Assembly: GCA_003222155.1 (NCBI GenBank) | Contig: QHUU01000053.1 | Coordinates: 1-64,000, forward strand | Direction of reading: 5' to 3' | Length of the DNA stretch: 64,000 bases | DNA from: Gemmatimonadota bacterium | Lineage (GTDB): Bacteria; Gemmatimonadota; Gemmatimonadetes; Gemmatimonadales; GWC2-71-9 | In this document: one piece after another, positions 9,552 through 19,958 of the stretch | How the letters are laid out: the number at the start of each line of letters is the position of its first letter | Numbering within the stretch: the first letter of the stretch is position 1 | The notes under the pieces: generated by a model | Told to the model about the DNA's origin: nothing | What the model saw: only the letters and a program-made list of their open reading frames with translations | Databases searched by the model: none | Program-made: the position numbers and the translations under genes

Positions 9552-11101
9552 GCGACGAGCTGATCAACCTCACGATCGACGGCGTGCCCGTGAGCGTCCC
9601 GAAAGGCACGCTCGTCATCGAGGCCGCGAAGCAGGCGGGGGTGCTGGTCCCGCACTACTGCTACCACCCCGGCCTCCCGGTCGCGGGTGTGTGTCGCATG
9701 TGTCTCGTCGAGATCGAGAAGCAGCCCAAGCTCGCCATCTCGTGCGCCACCCAGGCCGCCGAGGGGATGGTGGTGAACACCCAGTCCGCCGCCGCCAAGA
9801 GCGCCCGCACCGGCGTGCTCGAGTTCCTGCTCATCAACCATCCGCTCGATTGCCCGATTTGCGATCAGGCCGGCGAGTGCGAGCTGCAGGACTTCACCTT
9901 CCAGGAGGGCCGCGCGGGGACACGGTACAGCCCCGATTATCCCAAGCGCTTCAACCCGGTCGAAGACTTCGGCCCCGACGTGCTGTACGTACCCAACCGC
10001 TGCATTCTGTGCACGCGCTGCGTGCGGTTCATGGAGGATGTCGCCCAGGAGCCCGTGCTGAACGTGTCGGAGCGCGGGGATCGGGCCTACATCGGCGTGC
10101 ACCCGGAGACCCGGCTCGACCACCCGTGGGCGGGGAACGTCGTCGATCTGTGCCCGGTGGGCTCGCTCCTGTCCAAGGACTTCCTCCACAAGGCGCGCGC
10201 CTGGGAGCTCGACAAGACCGCGTCCGTCTGCACCGGCTGCTCGCAGGGATGCAACGTCACGCTCGACACCCGCGAGAACGTCGTCGTGCGCGTGCGCCCG
10301 CGACCGAACCTCGAGGTGAACCGCTACTTCATCTGCGACCACGGCCGCATGAACTACCGCTGGATGAACCGCGGCGACCGGATCGAGGCCCCGCTCGTCC
10401 GGCGCGGTGGCGAGCTGCACGCCACCGACTGGCAGGACGCGTTCGAGCGGGTGACGACCATGCTGCGGGGAGCGGGCCCGCGGGTGGTGGCGCTGGCGTC
10501 TCCCCGGGCGTCCACGGAGGCGCTGTTCTTCGCGCGCGAGCTGTTCCGGGGCCTCGACTGGACGGGCGCGTTCCAGGTGGTGATGGGGGAGGAGGCGTCG
10601 CTCGCGGGCGTGCCGGACCTCGCGCTGCGCGCCGAGCGGGCGCCCAACGGCCGGGGCGCCGAGCTGCTCGGCTACGGTCGCGACTACGCGGCCGCGCTCG
10701 CGGCCGCCGAATCGGCCGCCGTCGTGCTGGTGCTCGACGAGCCGGACATTCCGGTGCGCACGGCAGGCGCGCTCATCTATGCGGGAACGGTGCTCCCCGA
10801 GCGGGCCCGTGACGCCGAAGTGGTGCTGCCGATTGTCAACGTCGCGGAGGAGGACGGTTGCTTCGTGAACCGGGACGGCCGGGTGCAACGCTACGCGCAG
10901 GCCAAGCCGGCGCCGGGCATGGCGCGGCCCGGCTGGTGGGTGTTCTCCGAGCTGGGGGCGGCGCTGGGCCACGGCGAACCCGTCGGCAGCGCGGCCGAGG
11001 CATTCGAGCGCGTCGCCCAGGCGATCGATGCCCTCCGCGGCCTGTCTTACGAGCAGCTGGGATTCCTCGGCAAGGTCGCGGCCGCACCGGTGGCGGTATG
11101 A
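9548..11101 (+). CDS. nuoG: NADH-quinone oxidoreductase subunit G, short form
   Basis: Peripheral-arm iron-sulfur subunit. In order: an N-terminal 2Fe-2S ferredoxin domain (CYHPGLPVAGVCRMC, about residues 37-51), the His-Cys cluster motif (DCPICDQAGEC), a 4Fe-4S set in NRCILCTRC, and a molybdopterin-oxidoreductase-like region. That region opens with CTGCSQGC followed 27 residues later by another Cys, the CxxCxxxCx27C pattern of the off-path cluster N7. At 517 residues it is much shorter than typical NuoG (about 700-900), because the molybdopterin-like domain is cut to about 290 residues. The GTG start overlaps nuoF by 4 nt. Confidence 0.93.
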   Translation: MSDELINLTIDGVPVSVPKGTLVIEAAKQAGVLVPHYCYHPGLPVAGVCRMCLVEIEKQPKLAISCATQAAEGMVVNTQSAAAKSARTGVLEFLLINHPLDCPICDQAGECELQDFTFQEGRAGTRYSPDYPKRFNPVEDFGPDVLYVPNRCILCTRCVRFMEDVAQEPVLNVSERGDRAYIGVHPETRLDHPWAGNVVDLCPVGSLLSKDFLHKARAWELDKTASVCTGCSQGCNVTLDTRENVVVRVRPRPNLEVNRYFICDHGRMNYRWMNRGDRIEAPLVRRGGELHATDWQDAFERVTTMLRGAGPRVVALASPRASTEALFFARELFRGLDWTGAFQVVMGEEASLAGVPDLALRAERAPNGRGAELLGYGRDYAAALAAAESAAVVLVLDEPDIPVRTAGALIYAGTVLPERARDAEVVLPIVNVAEEDGCFVNRDGRVQRYAQAKPAPGMARPGWWVFSELGAALGHGEPVGSAAEAFERVAQAIDALRGLSYEQLGFLGKVAAAPVAV

Positions 11102-12261
11102 GCTTCTTCCTGGCGGCGTCCATCATCAAGATCGTCGTGGTGTTCACGGTGATCATGGTGGGCGTGGCGCTGCTCACGCTCGCCGAGCGGCGCATCTGCG
11201 CCTGGATGCAGGACCGCCTCGGCCCGAACCGGGTGGGCCCGCAGGGATTGCTCCAGCCCGCCGCCGACGGCCTCAAGAACCTCGTGAAGGAGGAAACGCT
11301 TCCGGCCCAGGCGGACCAGGTGCTCTTCATGCTCGCCCCGATCATGTCGTTCGTCCCGGCGCTGCTCACGTTCGCGGTGATCCCGTTCGCCACGCCGCTC
11401 CCCACACGGTGGGGCGACGTGGAGATGGTCGTGGCCAACCTGCCCGTCGGATTCCTGTACATCCTCGCGTTCGGGTCGCTCGGCGTGTACGGGATCGTGC
11501 TGGCCGGCTGGTCGTCGAACAACAAGTACTCGCTGCTCGGCGGCCTGCGCGCGAGCGCGCAGATGATCTCTTACGAGATCGCGATGGGCATGAGCACCGT
11601 GGCGGTGCTGCTCATCGCCGGCAACGTAACCCTCACGGACGTGATCGCGAAGCAGTCTCCGTCGCTGTTCACCTGGAACGTGTTCCCGCTGTCGCTCGCC
11701 TACTTCATTTTCATCGTGGCCGCGTTCGCCGAGACCAACCGGCTCCCGTTCGACCTGCCGGAGGCGGAGGGCGAGCTGATCGCCGGCTATCATACCGAGT
11801 ACAGCGCCATGAAGTTCTCGATGTTCTACATCGCCGAGTACTCGAACATGGTGACCGCGTCGGCCCTGATGACCACGCTGTTCTTCGGTGGCTGGGACAT
11901 CCCGTTCACGACATGGGACAACACCCCTCCCTGGACGACACTCAAGACCCTCGCCACGCTCGCGATGTTTTCGGCGAAGGTGATGTTCTTCTTGTTCCTG
12001 TACATCTGGGTGCGCTGGACCCTGCCGCGCTTCCGGTACGATCAGCTGATGGCGCTGGGGTGGAAGGTGATGCTGCCGCTGGCGCTCGCCTATGTGACGG
12101 TGATCGCAACCGCGATCTGGTTCCTGCACGACGGCCTCGGCTGGACGTACGACACGCGCTTCGCCCTGGCGCTGTTCGCGCTGAACCTGGTGCTCGCGGT
12201 GCCGCTGTTCTTCGTGCTCGACCGCGGCCGCATCGTCGCGGGCGCCGTGGCGGAGGCCTGA
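11098..12261 (+). CDS. nuoH: NADH-quinone oxidoreductase subunit H
   Basis: Eight-helix membrane subunit that closes the quinone cavity and links the arms. The 387-residue product contains LLTLAERR (about 23-30), QDRLGPNRVGPQG (about 38-50), AETNRLPFDLPEAEGELIAG (about 211-230) and the following EYSAMKF, all hallmark NuoH loops rich in essential charged residues. It overlaps nuoG by 4 nt and nuoI by 1 nt. Confidence 0.95.
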   Translation: MSFFLAASIIKIVVVFTVIMVGVALLTLAERRICAWMQDRLGPNRVGPQGLLQPAADGLKNLVKEETLPAQADQVLFMLAPIMSFVPALLTFAVIPFATPLPTRWGDVEMVVANLPVGFLYILAFGSLGVYGIVLAGWSSNNKYSLLGGLRASAQMISYEIAMGMSTVAVLLIAGNVTLTDVIAKQSPSLFTWNVFPLSLAYFIFIVAAFAETNRLPFDLPEAEGELIAGYHTEYSAMKFSMFYIAEYSNMVTASALMTTLFFGGWDIPFTTWDNTPPWTTLKTLATLAMFSAKVMFFLFLYIWVRWTLPRFRYDQLMALGWKVMLPLALAYVTVIATAIWFLHDGLGWTYDTRFALALFALNLVLAVPLFFVLDRGRIVAGAVAEA

Positions 12262-12767
12262 TGGCAATCGGCGTCAAGGTGATGAAGCGGCCGGGCGCGA
12301 AGGTGTCCTACGTCCGGGCGACGCTCCAGGGCATGGCCCTCACCCTGCAGCATCTGTTCCGCCCCAAGGTGACGATGCAGTACCCCGAGGAGAAGAGCAG
12401 CCAGGACTGGACGCTGTCCCCGCGGTGGCGCGGCACCCACCGCATGCTCACCGACGAGCAGGGACGGGCCAAGTGCGTCGCCTGCGGGCTCTGCCCGCAA
12501 ATCTGTCCCGCGAACTGCATCAAGCTCGTGCCCGGGGAAGACGAAGCGGGCAACCGCTACCCGCTCATCTACGAGATCGACGAATTCCGCTGCGTGTTCT
12601 GCGGCTATTGCCAGGAAGTCTGCCCCGAGGAAGCGATCCACGTGGGCGTCCACTACGAGAACTCGGAGTTTTCGCGCGACCGGTTCGTGTACGACCTCGA
12701 GCGACTGTGCGCCCAGACGCACCCCGTCTCGACGTTGTGGGACCCCTCGGACCCCAAAGGGGAGTAG
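12261..12767 (+). CDS. nuoI: NADH-quinone oxidoreductase subunit I
   Basis: Ferredoxin-like peripheral subunit with two 4Fe-4S clusters (N6a, N6b) that pass electrons to NuoB. The 168-residue product has two CxxCxxCxxxC motifs: CVACGLCPQICP (about 73-84) and CVFCGYCQEVCP (about 112-123). Its amphipathic N terminus would lie along the membrane. Expected partners NuoH and NuoJ flank it. Confidence 0.95.
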   Translation: MAIGVKVMKRPGAKVSYVRATLQGMALTLQHLFRPKVTMQYPEEKSSQDWTLSPRWRGTHRMLTDEQGRAKCVACGLCPQICPANCIKLVPGEDEAGNRYPLIYEIDEFRCVFCGYCQEVCPEEAIHVGVHYENSEFSRDRFVYDLERLCAQTHPVSTLWDPSDPKGE

Positions 12768-12768
12768 C

Positions 12769-13271
<503 letters not shown>

Positions 13272-13272
<1 letters not shown>

Positions 13273-13568
13273 TGCTCCTCGGACCCGCCCTCACCGTGTC
13301 GGGCGTCCTGTTCGCGTTGGGTGTGCTCGGCGTGCTGCTGCGCCGCAACGCGATCGTCATCTTCATGTGCGTCGAGCTGATGCTGAACGCCGCCAACCTG
13401 GCGTTCGTCGCCTTCGCGCAGCAGCTCGGCGTCGCCGGCCAGATTTTCGTGTTCTTCGTCATGGCCGTCGCGGCGGCCGAAGCCGCCGTCGGGCTGGCGA
13501 TCATCCTGGCCGTGTACCGGCACCGCCACACGGTCGATCTGCAGAACATCAACCTGCTCAAGGGATGA
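13272..13568 (+). CDS. nuoK: NADH-quinone oxidoreductase subunit K
   Basis: Three-helix antiporter-like subunit of 98 residues. It has the conserved membrane Glu in [13 protein letters not shown] (about residues 31-43) and a second Glu in [11 protein letters not shown] (about 67-77), both implicated in proton transfer in this family. It is translationally coupled to nuoJ (TGATG) and nuoL (ATGA). Confidence 0.95.
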
Positions 13569-15547
13569 TACCGCTTCCCCCGCTCCCGCTCGCGTTGCTC
13601 TGGGTGGTGCCGGCGCTGCCGCTCGCGGGCTTCGTGGTGAACGGCGCGCTGGCGCTCGCTGCACCGCGCGCGAAGCGCGCGGTCTCCATCACAGGCGTCG
13701 GCGCGCTCGTGCTGGCGTTCGCGGCCGCGGCGCTCGCCGTGGTCGAGCTGGCGCAGCTCCACCCGTCGGCCCCGCTGGTGTTTCGCTATTGGGAGTGGCT
13801 CCCGGTGGGCGATCTGCAGGTTGCCTTGGCGCTGCAGCTCGATCAGCTGTCGGCGGTGATGATTCTGGTCGTCACCGGCGTCGGCGCCCTCATTCACGTC
13901 TTCAGCGTCGGCTACATGCACGACGATCCCGGCTACGCGCGCTACTTTGCGTACCTGAATCTGTTCGTCTTTTTCATGCTGACGCTGGTGCTGGGCGCGA
14001 GCTTCCCCGTGATGTTCGTGGGCTGGGAAGGGGTGGGACTCTGCTCCTACCTGTTGATCGGCTTCTGGTTCACCGAGAAAATCAACGCCGACGCCGGCAA
14101 GAAGGCCTTTATCGTCAACCGGATCGGGGACTTCGGCTTCCTGGTCGCCATGTTGCTGATCTTCCGGCACACCGGGTCGCTCGACTTCGGGGTGGTATTC
14201 CCGAAGGCCTCCGCGGCCTTCGCGGTCGGAGGACCCGTCGTCACGGCCATCACGCTGTTTCTGTTCCTGGGCTGCACCGGCAAGTCGGCGCAGATCCCCC
14301 TGTACATCTGGCTGCCGGACGCGATGCAGGGTCCGACCCCCGTCTCGGCGCTGATCCACGCCGCCACGATGGTGACCGCGGGCGTCTATCTGGTGGCGCG
14401 CTGCGGCGCGCTGTTCGCGCTCTCGCCCGTGGCAAGCGCCACCGTCGCCGGCGTCGGCGCCCTCACGGCCCTGTTCGCCGCGACCATCGCCCTCAAGCAG
14501 TGGGACATCAAGCGCGTGTTGGCGTATTCGACCGTCTCCCAGCTGGGATACATGTTCCTCGGCGTCGGCACCGGGGCGTACGCCGCGGGCATTTTCCACC
14601 TTACGACCCACGCGTTCTTCAAGGCCCTGCTGTTCCTCGGCTCGGGGAGCGTCATCCACGCGATGCACCGCGCGTACCATGCGACCCACGCGCACGAGGA
14701 CGCGCAGGACATGCGCAACATGGGTGGCCTCGCCCGTTACATGCCCTGGACCGCCGCGCTCATGTGGATCGCGACCCTTGCCATCGCCGGCATCCCGCCC
14801 CTGGCCGGGTTCTTTTCGAAGGACGAGATCCTGGGCGCGGCGTTCGCCCGCGGCGCGGTCCGGCCCGCGTGGTACGTGTTCTGGGGGATGGGGCTCGCGG
14901 CGGCCCTGCTGACGGCGTTCTACATGACGCGGCTCATGCTCTACACCTTCCACGGCCCGAACCGCACGGGCGACCGCGAGCGGGAGCAGCTGCACGAGGC
15001 GCCTCCGGTGATGACCGGGCCGCTCGTCGCGCTCGGGGCGCTCACCGTGCTGGGCGGCGCGCTCAACATCCCGCCGCTGTTCGGCGGCGGCGCCCGGCTG
15101 GAGCACTGGCTCGCGCCGGTGACCGATGCTGCGTTCACGCCGGCGCCCGACGCGTCCCCCGCGACCGAGTGGGTGCTGGTGGTGTCCGCGGTGCTTGTGG
15201 CCGCGGTCGGGATGGTCGGCGCCTTCCGGCTCCTCAAGCCGGAGGCGCTGGCCCCGGCGCGCCTGGCACCCCCGGAGCGGGGGTTGGGTCGTCTGCTCTG
15301 GAAGAAGTGGTACGTGGACGAGCTGTACGACGCGATCGTCGTGCGACCCGTGCTGTGGCTGTCGCGCGAGGTGCTGTGGAAGATCGTGGACATGCGGCTG
15401 GTGGACGGACTGCTCGTGAACGGCACGGCGGCCGCGTCGCGTGCCCTGGGGTGGGTAGGAAGCCGGCTGCAGACCGGGGAGGTCGGCGTGTACGTCGTCC
15501 TGTTCGTGGTCGGCGTGCTCGCCGTGCTGGGCGCGGTGGTGCGCTAG
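13565..15547 (+). CDS. nuoL: NADH-quinone oxidoreductase subunit L
   Basis: Largest antiporter-like proton-pumping subunit, 660 residues with about 16 transmembrane helices. Motifs include [15 protein letters not shown] (with the key Glu), the Lys-containing [29 protein letters not shown] and [15 protein letters not shown]. The C-terminal part contains the long lateral helix that runs along the membrane arm toward NuoM and NuoN. It overlaps nuoK by 4 nt and is followed by nuoM after 3 nt. Confidence 0.95.
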   Translation: MIPLPPLPLALLWVVPALPLAGFVVNGALALAAPRAKRAVSITGVGALVLAFAAAALAVVELAQLHPSAPLVFRYWEWLPVGDLQVALALQLDQLSAVMILVVTGVGALIHVFSVGYMHDDPGYARYFAYLNLFVFFMLTLVLGASFPVMFVGWEGVGLCSYLLIGFWFTEKINADAGKKAFIVNRIGDFGFLVAMLLIFRHTGSLDFGVVFPKASAAFAVGGPVVTAITLFLFLGCTGKSAQIPLYIWLPDAMQGPTPVSALIHAATMVTAGVYLVARCGALFALSPVASATVAGVGALTALFAATIALKQWDIKRVLAYSTVSQLGYMFLGVGTGAYAAGIFHLTTHAFFKALLFLGSGSVIHAMHRAYHATHAHEDAQDMRNMGGLARYMPWTAALMWIATLAIAGIPPLAGFFSKDEILGAAFARGAVRPAWYVFWGMGLAAALLTAFYMTRLMLYTFHGPNRTGDREREQLHEAPPVMTGPLVALGALTVLGGALNIPPLFGGGARLEHWLAPVTDAAFTPAPDASPATEWVLVVSAVLVAAVGMVGAFRLLKPEALAPARLAPPERGLGRLLWKKWYVDELYDAIVVRPVLWLSREVLWKIVDMRLVDGLLVNGTAAASRALGWVGSRLQTGEVGVYVVLFVVGVLAVLGAVVR

Positions 15548-15550
15548 CCC

Positions 15551-17059
15551 ATGTACTCGCAAACGGTGCTCACCGCGCTCCTCGCCTGGCCCGTCGTCGC
15601 CGCCGCGGCGGTGCTGCTCGTGCCCGAGCGCTGGGCGAAGCACGTGGCCCTGGCCGCGAGTCTCGCGGAATTCGCCATCTCCGTGCCGCTGTGGTGGACC
15701 TTCCAGCCGGCCGCAGGGATGCAGTTCGTGCTGGACCTGCCGTGGATTCCCGCGTGGGGCATCCGGTACACGGTCGGCGTAGACGGCATCTCGCTGTTCA
15801 TGGTGCTGCTCACGACGTTCCTGGTCCCGCTGTCGGTGCTGGGGAGCTACGCTTACATCACCACGCGGGAGCGCGGGTTCTACGCGCTGATGCTCGTGCT
15901 CACGTCGGGGATGATCGGCGTGTTCGTGTCGCTCGATCTGTTCCTGTTCTACGTGATGTGGGAGGTGATGCTCATCCCGATGTACTTCATTATCGGGGTG
16001 TGGGGTGGGGAGCGTCGCCTGTACGCCGCGATCAAGTTCTTCATCTATACGTTTTTTGGATCGCTGCTCATGCTGGTGGCGATCCTGGTGCTGGTCGCGC
16101 TCGTCGGCCAGCGGACCGGCTACTACTCCTTCTCGTACGCGTACCTCACCGCCCACCTGGGCGGGCTCGGGCCCGCCGCCTTCTGGCTGTTCGGCGCCTT
16201 CTTCCTCGCGTTCGCCATCAAGGTGCCGATGTTCCCGTTCCACACCTGGCTCCCCGACGCGCACGTGGAAGCCCCCACCGCCGGCTCGGTGATCCTCGCC
16301 GGGGTGCTGCTCAAGATGGGGACCTACGGGTTCCTGCGGTTCGCGCTGCCGTTGTTTCCCGCCGTGGCGCTGCACCCCGCCATCCAGGCGGCGATCGTGG
16401 CGCTCTCGCTGATCGGGATCGTGTACGGCGGCCTGGTGGCGATGGTCCAGCCCGACTTCAAGAAGCTCATCGCTTACTCGTCGGTGGCGCACCTCGGCTT
16501 CGTGATGCTGGGGATCTGGGCCCTCACGCTCCAGAGCGTCCAGGGCGCCCTGCTCGTGATGATCAACCACGGCATCTCCACGGGAGCGCTGTTCTTCCTC
16601 GCCGGGATGCTGTATGAGCGGCGCCACTCCCGTCTGATCGACGCGTTCGGCGGCATCGCGAAGGTCGTACCGCTGCTCGCGGCGGCGCTCACCATCGTGT
16701 CGCTCTCCGCGATCGGCCTCCCGGCCACCAACGGGTTCGTCGGCGAGTTCCTGGTGCTGCTGGGCGCGTTCCCGACCTATCCGCGCGCGGCCATCGTCGC
16801 CGCGGCGGGCGTGATCGTGGCGGCCATGTACCTGTTGCCCGCGCTGCAGCGCGTCATCTACAACCCGCTCGACAAGCACGAAAACGAGAAGCTCTCCGAC
16901 CTGTCGCCGCGCGAAATCGCCGTACTGGTGCCGCTGCTCGCGTGCATCGTGTGGATCGGCGTGTACCCGGCGCCGATCCTGCGCCGCATGGAGCCGGCCG
17001 CACAACACCTCATCCAATCCGTCCGGCTCGACGCCGCGACGTTCACGGCGACGCGATGA
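15551..17059 (+). CDS. nuoM: NADH-quinone oxidoreductase subunit M
   Basis: Antiporter-like proton-pumping subunit of 502 residues with about 14 transmembrane helices. Conserved features are FYVMWEVMLIPMYFIIG with the catalytic Glu, KVPMFPFHTWLPDAHVEAPT with the Lys, and LIAYSSVAHLGFVMLG. Gene order L-M-N is canonical. It ends overlapping the nuoN ATG by 4 nt. Confidence 0.95.
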   Translation: MYSQTVLTALLAWPVVAAAAVLLVPERWAKHVALAASLAEFAISVPLWWTFQPAAGMQFVLDLPWIPAWGIRYTVGVDGISLFMVLLTTFLVPLSVLGSYAYITTRERGFYALMLVLTSGMIGVFVSLDLFLFYVMWEVMLIPMYFIIGVWGGERRLYAAIKFFIYTFFGSLLMLVAILVLVALVGQRTGYYSFSYAYLTAHLGGLGPAAFWLFGAFFLAFAIKVPMFPFHTWLPDAHVEAPTAGSVILAGVLLKMGTYGFLRFALPLFPAVALHPAIQAAIVALSLIGIVYGGLVAMVQPDFKKLIAYSSVAHLGFVMLGIWALTLQSVQGALLVMINHGISTGALFFLAGMLYERRHSRLIDAFGGIAKVVPLLAAALTIVSLSAIGLPATNGFVGEFLVLLGAFPTYPRAAIVAAAGVIVAAMYLLPALQRVIYNPLDKHENEKLSDLSPREIAVLVPLLACIVWIGVYPAPILRRMEPAAQHLIQSVRLDAATFTATR

Positions 17060-18567
17060 GCCTCGACTTGACGAGCACCGGCGACCTGGTACGCGCCCTC
17101 CTGCCCGAGGCGACGCTCACCGCGGCGGGCCTGCTCGTCCTGCTCGTGACCGCCTGGCGCCACACCAGCGCCCGGGATCTCCGGAGTGCCGGCCGGGTGA
17201 CTCTGGCCGGCCTCGTGGCCGCAGCGGCGGCGGTGTGGTGGCTGTGGTGGCACACCGCGCGGGCGGCGGGCCCGCCGTCCATGATCGCGCTGGACGACTT
17301 CCGTTTCGTCACGGATGCACTGTTTCTCGCCGCCGCGGGGCTCACGGTGCTCGTCTCGTTCGACTACCTGGAGCGCGAAGGGCTGCTCGTGCCCGAGTAC
17401 TACGTCCTGCTCCTGTTTGCGACCCTGGGGATGATGCTCATGGCCGGGGGGGAGGACTTGATGGTGGTCTTCCTCGGCCTCGAGCTGATGTCGGTTTCCG
17501 TGTACGTCCTCGCGGGGATCAACCGCAAGAGCGGCGCCGCCGCGGAGGCGGCGCTCAAGTACTTTCTGCTCGGGGCATTTGCGTCGGGGTTCCTGCTCTA
17601 CGGCATCGCGCTCGTGTATGGAGCGACCGCAACCACCAACTTGACGCAGATCGCGGCCCAGGTGCGCTCGCTGTCCCTCGCGCAGAGCCCGATGCTCCTC
17701 ATCGGTCTGGGACTGGTGCTCGTGGGCTTCGGGTTCAAGGTGGCGGCCGTGCCGTTCCACATGTGGGCGCCCGACGTGTACGACGGCTCCCCCACGCCCG
17801 TCACGGGCTACATGGCCACCGCGGTGAAGGCCGCCGCGTTCGCCGCGCTGTTCCGCGTGCTGGTCGAGGCGTTCGGAGGCGTGGCGGCCTGGCACGCGAT
17901 CGTGTGGTGGCTCGCGGTCGCGACGATGGTCGTGGGCAACTTCATCGCGCTGGCCCAGCGTGCCGTGAAGCGCATGCTCGCGTACTCGTCCGTCGCACAC
18001 GCCGGTTACCTGCTCGTGGCGGTGGCCGCCGGCACGCTGGCCGCGTCGGCGGCCCTGTTGGTTTATCTCTTCGCCTACACGCTCGTGACCCTCGCGGCGT
18101 TCGCGCTGCTCGCGGCCAAGGGGCGGGATGGCGAGCGGGACGTCCGGATCGACGACCTCGCCGGCTTGGGCCTGCGCCGCCCCTGGCTCTCGCTGGCGCT
18201 GGCGGTCTGCATGTTGTCCCTGCTCGGATTCCCGGGGACCGCCGGGTTCATCGGCAAGTGGTACATCCTGGTCGCGGCGACCACGGCGCACCAGACCGTG
18301 CTCGCGGCGATCCTGGTGCTTACGAGCGTGGTGTCGGCGGGCTACTATCTGCCGGTGATCATGGCCATGTACATGAAGCCCGAGCCGTTCGACCAGGCCC
18401 ATGCCGGCGTCCGTCTCGGCCGGCCGGCCGGCGTCGTCGTGGCCGCGTGCGTCGTCGGGTTGCTCGTGCTGGGCATTCGCCCGAACCGACTGCTCGAGCT
18501 GGCGAGGACCAGCGCCATCGCCCCACCCCTGGCCGCGCCGGCGACGACGCCCGCCACGGGTCGCTGA
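17056..18567 (+). CDS. nuoN: NADH-quinone oxidoreductase subunit N
   Basis: Last gene of the complex I operon and the third antiporter-like subunit (503 residues, about 14 helices). It has LGLELMSVSVYVLAG (key Glu), KVAAVPFHMWAPDVYDGSPTP and MLAYSSVAHAGYLLV. All fourteen subunits are thus present in canonical order with no insertions. The phosphohexomutase gene begins 14 nt after the stop and may be co-transcribed. Confidence 0.95.
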   Translation: MSLDLTSTGDLVRALLPEATLTAAGLLVLLVTAWRHTSARDLRSAGRVTLAGLVAAAAAVWWLWWHTARAAGPPSMIALDDFRFVTDALFLAAAGLTVLVSFDYLEREGLLVPEYYVLLLFATLGMMLMAGGEDLMVVFLGLELMSVSVYVLAGINRKSGAAAEAALKYFLLGAFASGFLLYGIALVYGATATTNLTQIAAQVRSLSLAQSPMLLIGLGLVLVGFGFKVAAVPFHMWAPDVYDGSPTPVTGYMATAVKAAAFAALFRVLVEAFGGVAAWHAIVWWLAVATMVVGNFIALAQRAVKRMLAYSSVAHAGYLLVAVAAGTLAASAALLVYLFAYTLVTLAAFALLAAKGRDGERDVRIDDLAGLGLRRPWLSLALAVCMLSLLGFPGTAGFIGKWYILVAATTAHQTVLAAILVLTSVVSAGYYLPVIMAMYMKPEPFDQAHAGVRLGRPAGVVVAACVVGLLVLGIRPNRLLELARTSAIAPPLAAPATTPATGR

Positions 18568-18581
18568 GGCGGCGCCATCCC

Positions 18582-19958
18582 GTGCAGCTCCCCGCTTCGA
18601 TCTTTCGCGAGTACGACATCCGCGGCACCGTGGGAGACCAGCTGCACCCCGAGGTGGCGCGCGCCATCGGACAGGCGGTCGCGACGCTCGGCTGGGAGCG
18701 CCTCGGTCGCGCCCCCCGCCTCGCCGTGGGACGCGACAACCGGCCCTCCGGCGCCGCGCTGGCCCACGGCGTACTGTCGGGGATCGAAGCCGTGGGCGGC
18801 ATGGCGCTCGACGTCGGCGAGCTGCCGACCCCCGCGCTGTACTTCGCCACCCACGTCCTGAACGTCGACGGCGGCGTCCAGGTCACCGGGTCGCACAACC
18901 CACCGGAGTTCAACGGGTTCAAACTGGTGCTCGGCGCCGAGTCGGTCCATGGCGCCGCCATCCAGGGCCTGCGGCGCCTGATCGAAAGCGATCGCACACC
19001 GGGTCGCGCCGGCGGCTCGCGCTCGAGCGACGACTCCGTGTTGGCGCGCTATCGCGCCGCGATCGTGCAGCGCAACGGGCCGCTCCCCCGGCGGGTCAAG
19101 GTCGTCGTGGATTGCGGCAACGGCGTGGCGAGCCTCGTGGCCGTGGAAACACTCCGGGAGCTCGGGGCGGAGGTCGTGCCGCTGTTCTGCACTTCGGATG
19201 GGACGTTTCCGAACCATCACCCCGATCCCACGGTGCTCGAGAACCTGCACGACCTGCAGGCGGCGGTGCGACGCGACGGCGCGGAGCTCGGCATCGCGTT
19301 CGACGGCGATGGCGACCGCATCGGCGCGGTGGACGAGCAGGGGCGGGCGGTGCTCGGCGACCAGCTCCTGGTGCTGCTCGGTCGCGATCTGGCACGCCGC
19401 ATGGGCCCCGGCCACCCCGTGATCTTCGACGTGAAGTGCTCCGAGGTCCTGCCGCGCGAGCTCGCCCGCGTGGGTCTCCAGCCCACCATGTGGAAGACGG
19501 GTCATTCCCTCATCAAGCAGAAGATGAAGGAGACGCACGCCCCCCTCGCCGGGGAGATGAGCGGCCACATGTTCTTCGGGGGAGACTGGTACGGCTTCGA
19601 CGACGCCCTCTTCGCCGCGGCGCGCCTGCTCCGGTACCTGGCGGAGCAGGGCGGACCGCTGTCGCGGCACTTCGCCGACCTCCCCGCGACCGTCTCCACC
19701 CCCGAGCTGCGCGTGGACTGCCCCGACGCGCACAAGTTCGCCATCGTCGAGCGGGCCGCGCGCCACTTCGCCGCCAAGTATCCCGTCGCCACACTGGACG
19801 GAGTCCGCATCACCTTCGACGAGGGGTGGGGGCTCTTACGGGCGTCGAACACGCAGCCGGTGCTCGTGCTCCGCTTCGAAGCGGCGACCGCCGCGGCGCT
19901 CGCGGCGTACCGGGCGGAGGTCGAAGGCTGGCTTGCCGCCCAGAGCGATCGCGCGTGA
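18582..19958 (+). CDS. Phosphomannomutase/phosphoglucomutase
   Basis: Alpha-D-phosphohexomutase that interconverts hexose 1- and 6-phosphates for nucleotide-sugar, glycan and LPS precursors. Four family landmarks appear in order in the 458-residue protein: the phosphoserine loop TGSHNP (about residues 105-110), the Mg-binding DGDGDR (about 243-248), the sugar-specificity loop GEMSGH (about 325-330) and the phosphate-binding RASNTQP (about 421-427). The GEMSGH loop fits dual glucose/mannose specificity of the AlgC type. The GTG at 18582 gives the standard family N terminus with FREYDIRG. Its stop overlaps the next gene by 4 nt. Confidence 0.9.
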   Translation: MQLPASIFREYDIRGTVGDQLHPEVARAIGQAVATLGWERLGRAPRLAVGRDNRPSGAALAHGVLSGIEAVGGMALDVGELPTPALYFATHVLNVDGGVQVTGSHNPPEFNGFKLVLGAESVHGAAIQGLRRLIESDRTPGRAGGSRSSDDSVLARYRAAIVQRNGPLPRRVKVVVDCGNGVASLVAVETLRELGAEVVPLFCTSDGTFPNHHPDPTVLENLHDLQAAVRRDGAELGIAFDGDGDRIGAVDEQGRAVLGDQLLVLLGRDLARRMGPGHPVIFDVKCSEVLPRELARVGLQPTMWKTGHSLIKQKMKETHAPLAGEMSGHMFFGGDWYGFDDALFAAARLLRYLAEQGGPLSRHFADLPATVSTPELRVDCPDAHKFAIVERAARHFAAKYPVATLDGVRITFDEGWGLLRASNTQPVLVLRFEAATAAALAAYRAEVEGWLAAQSDRA

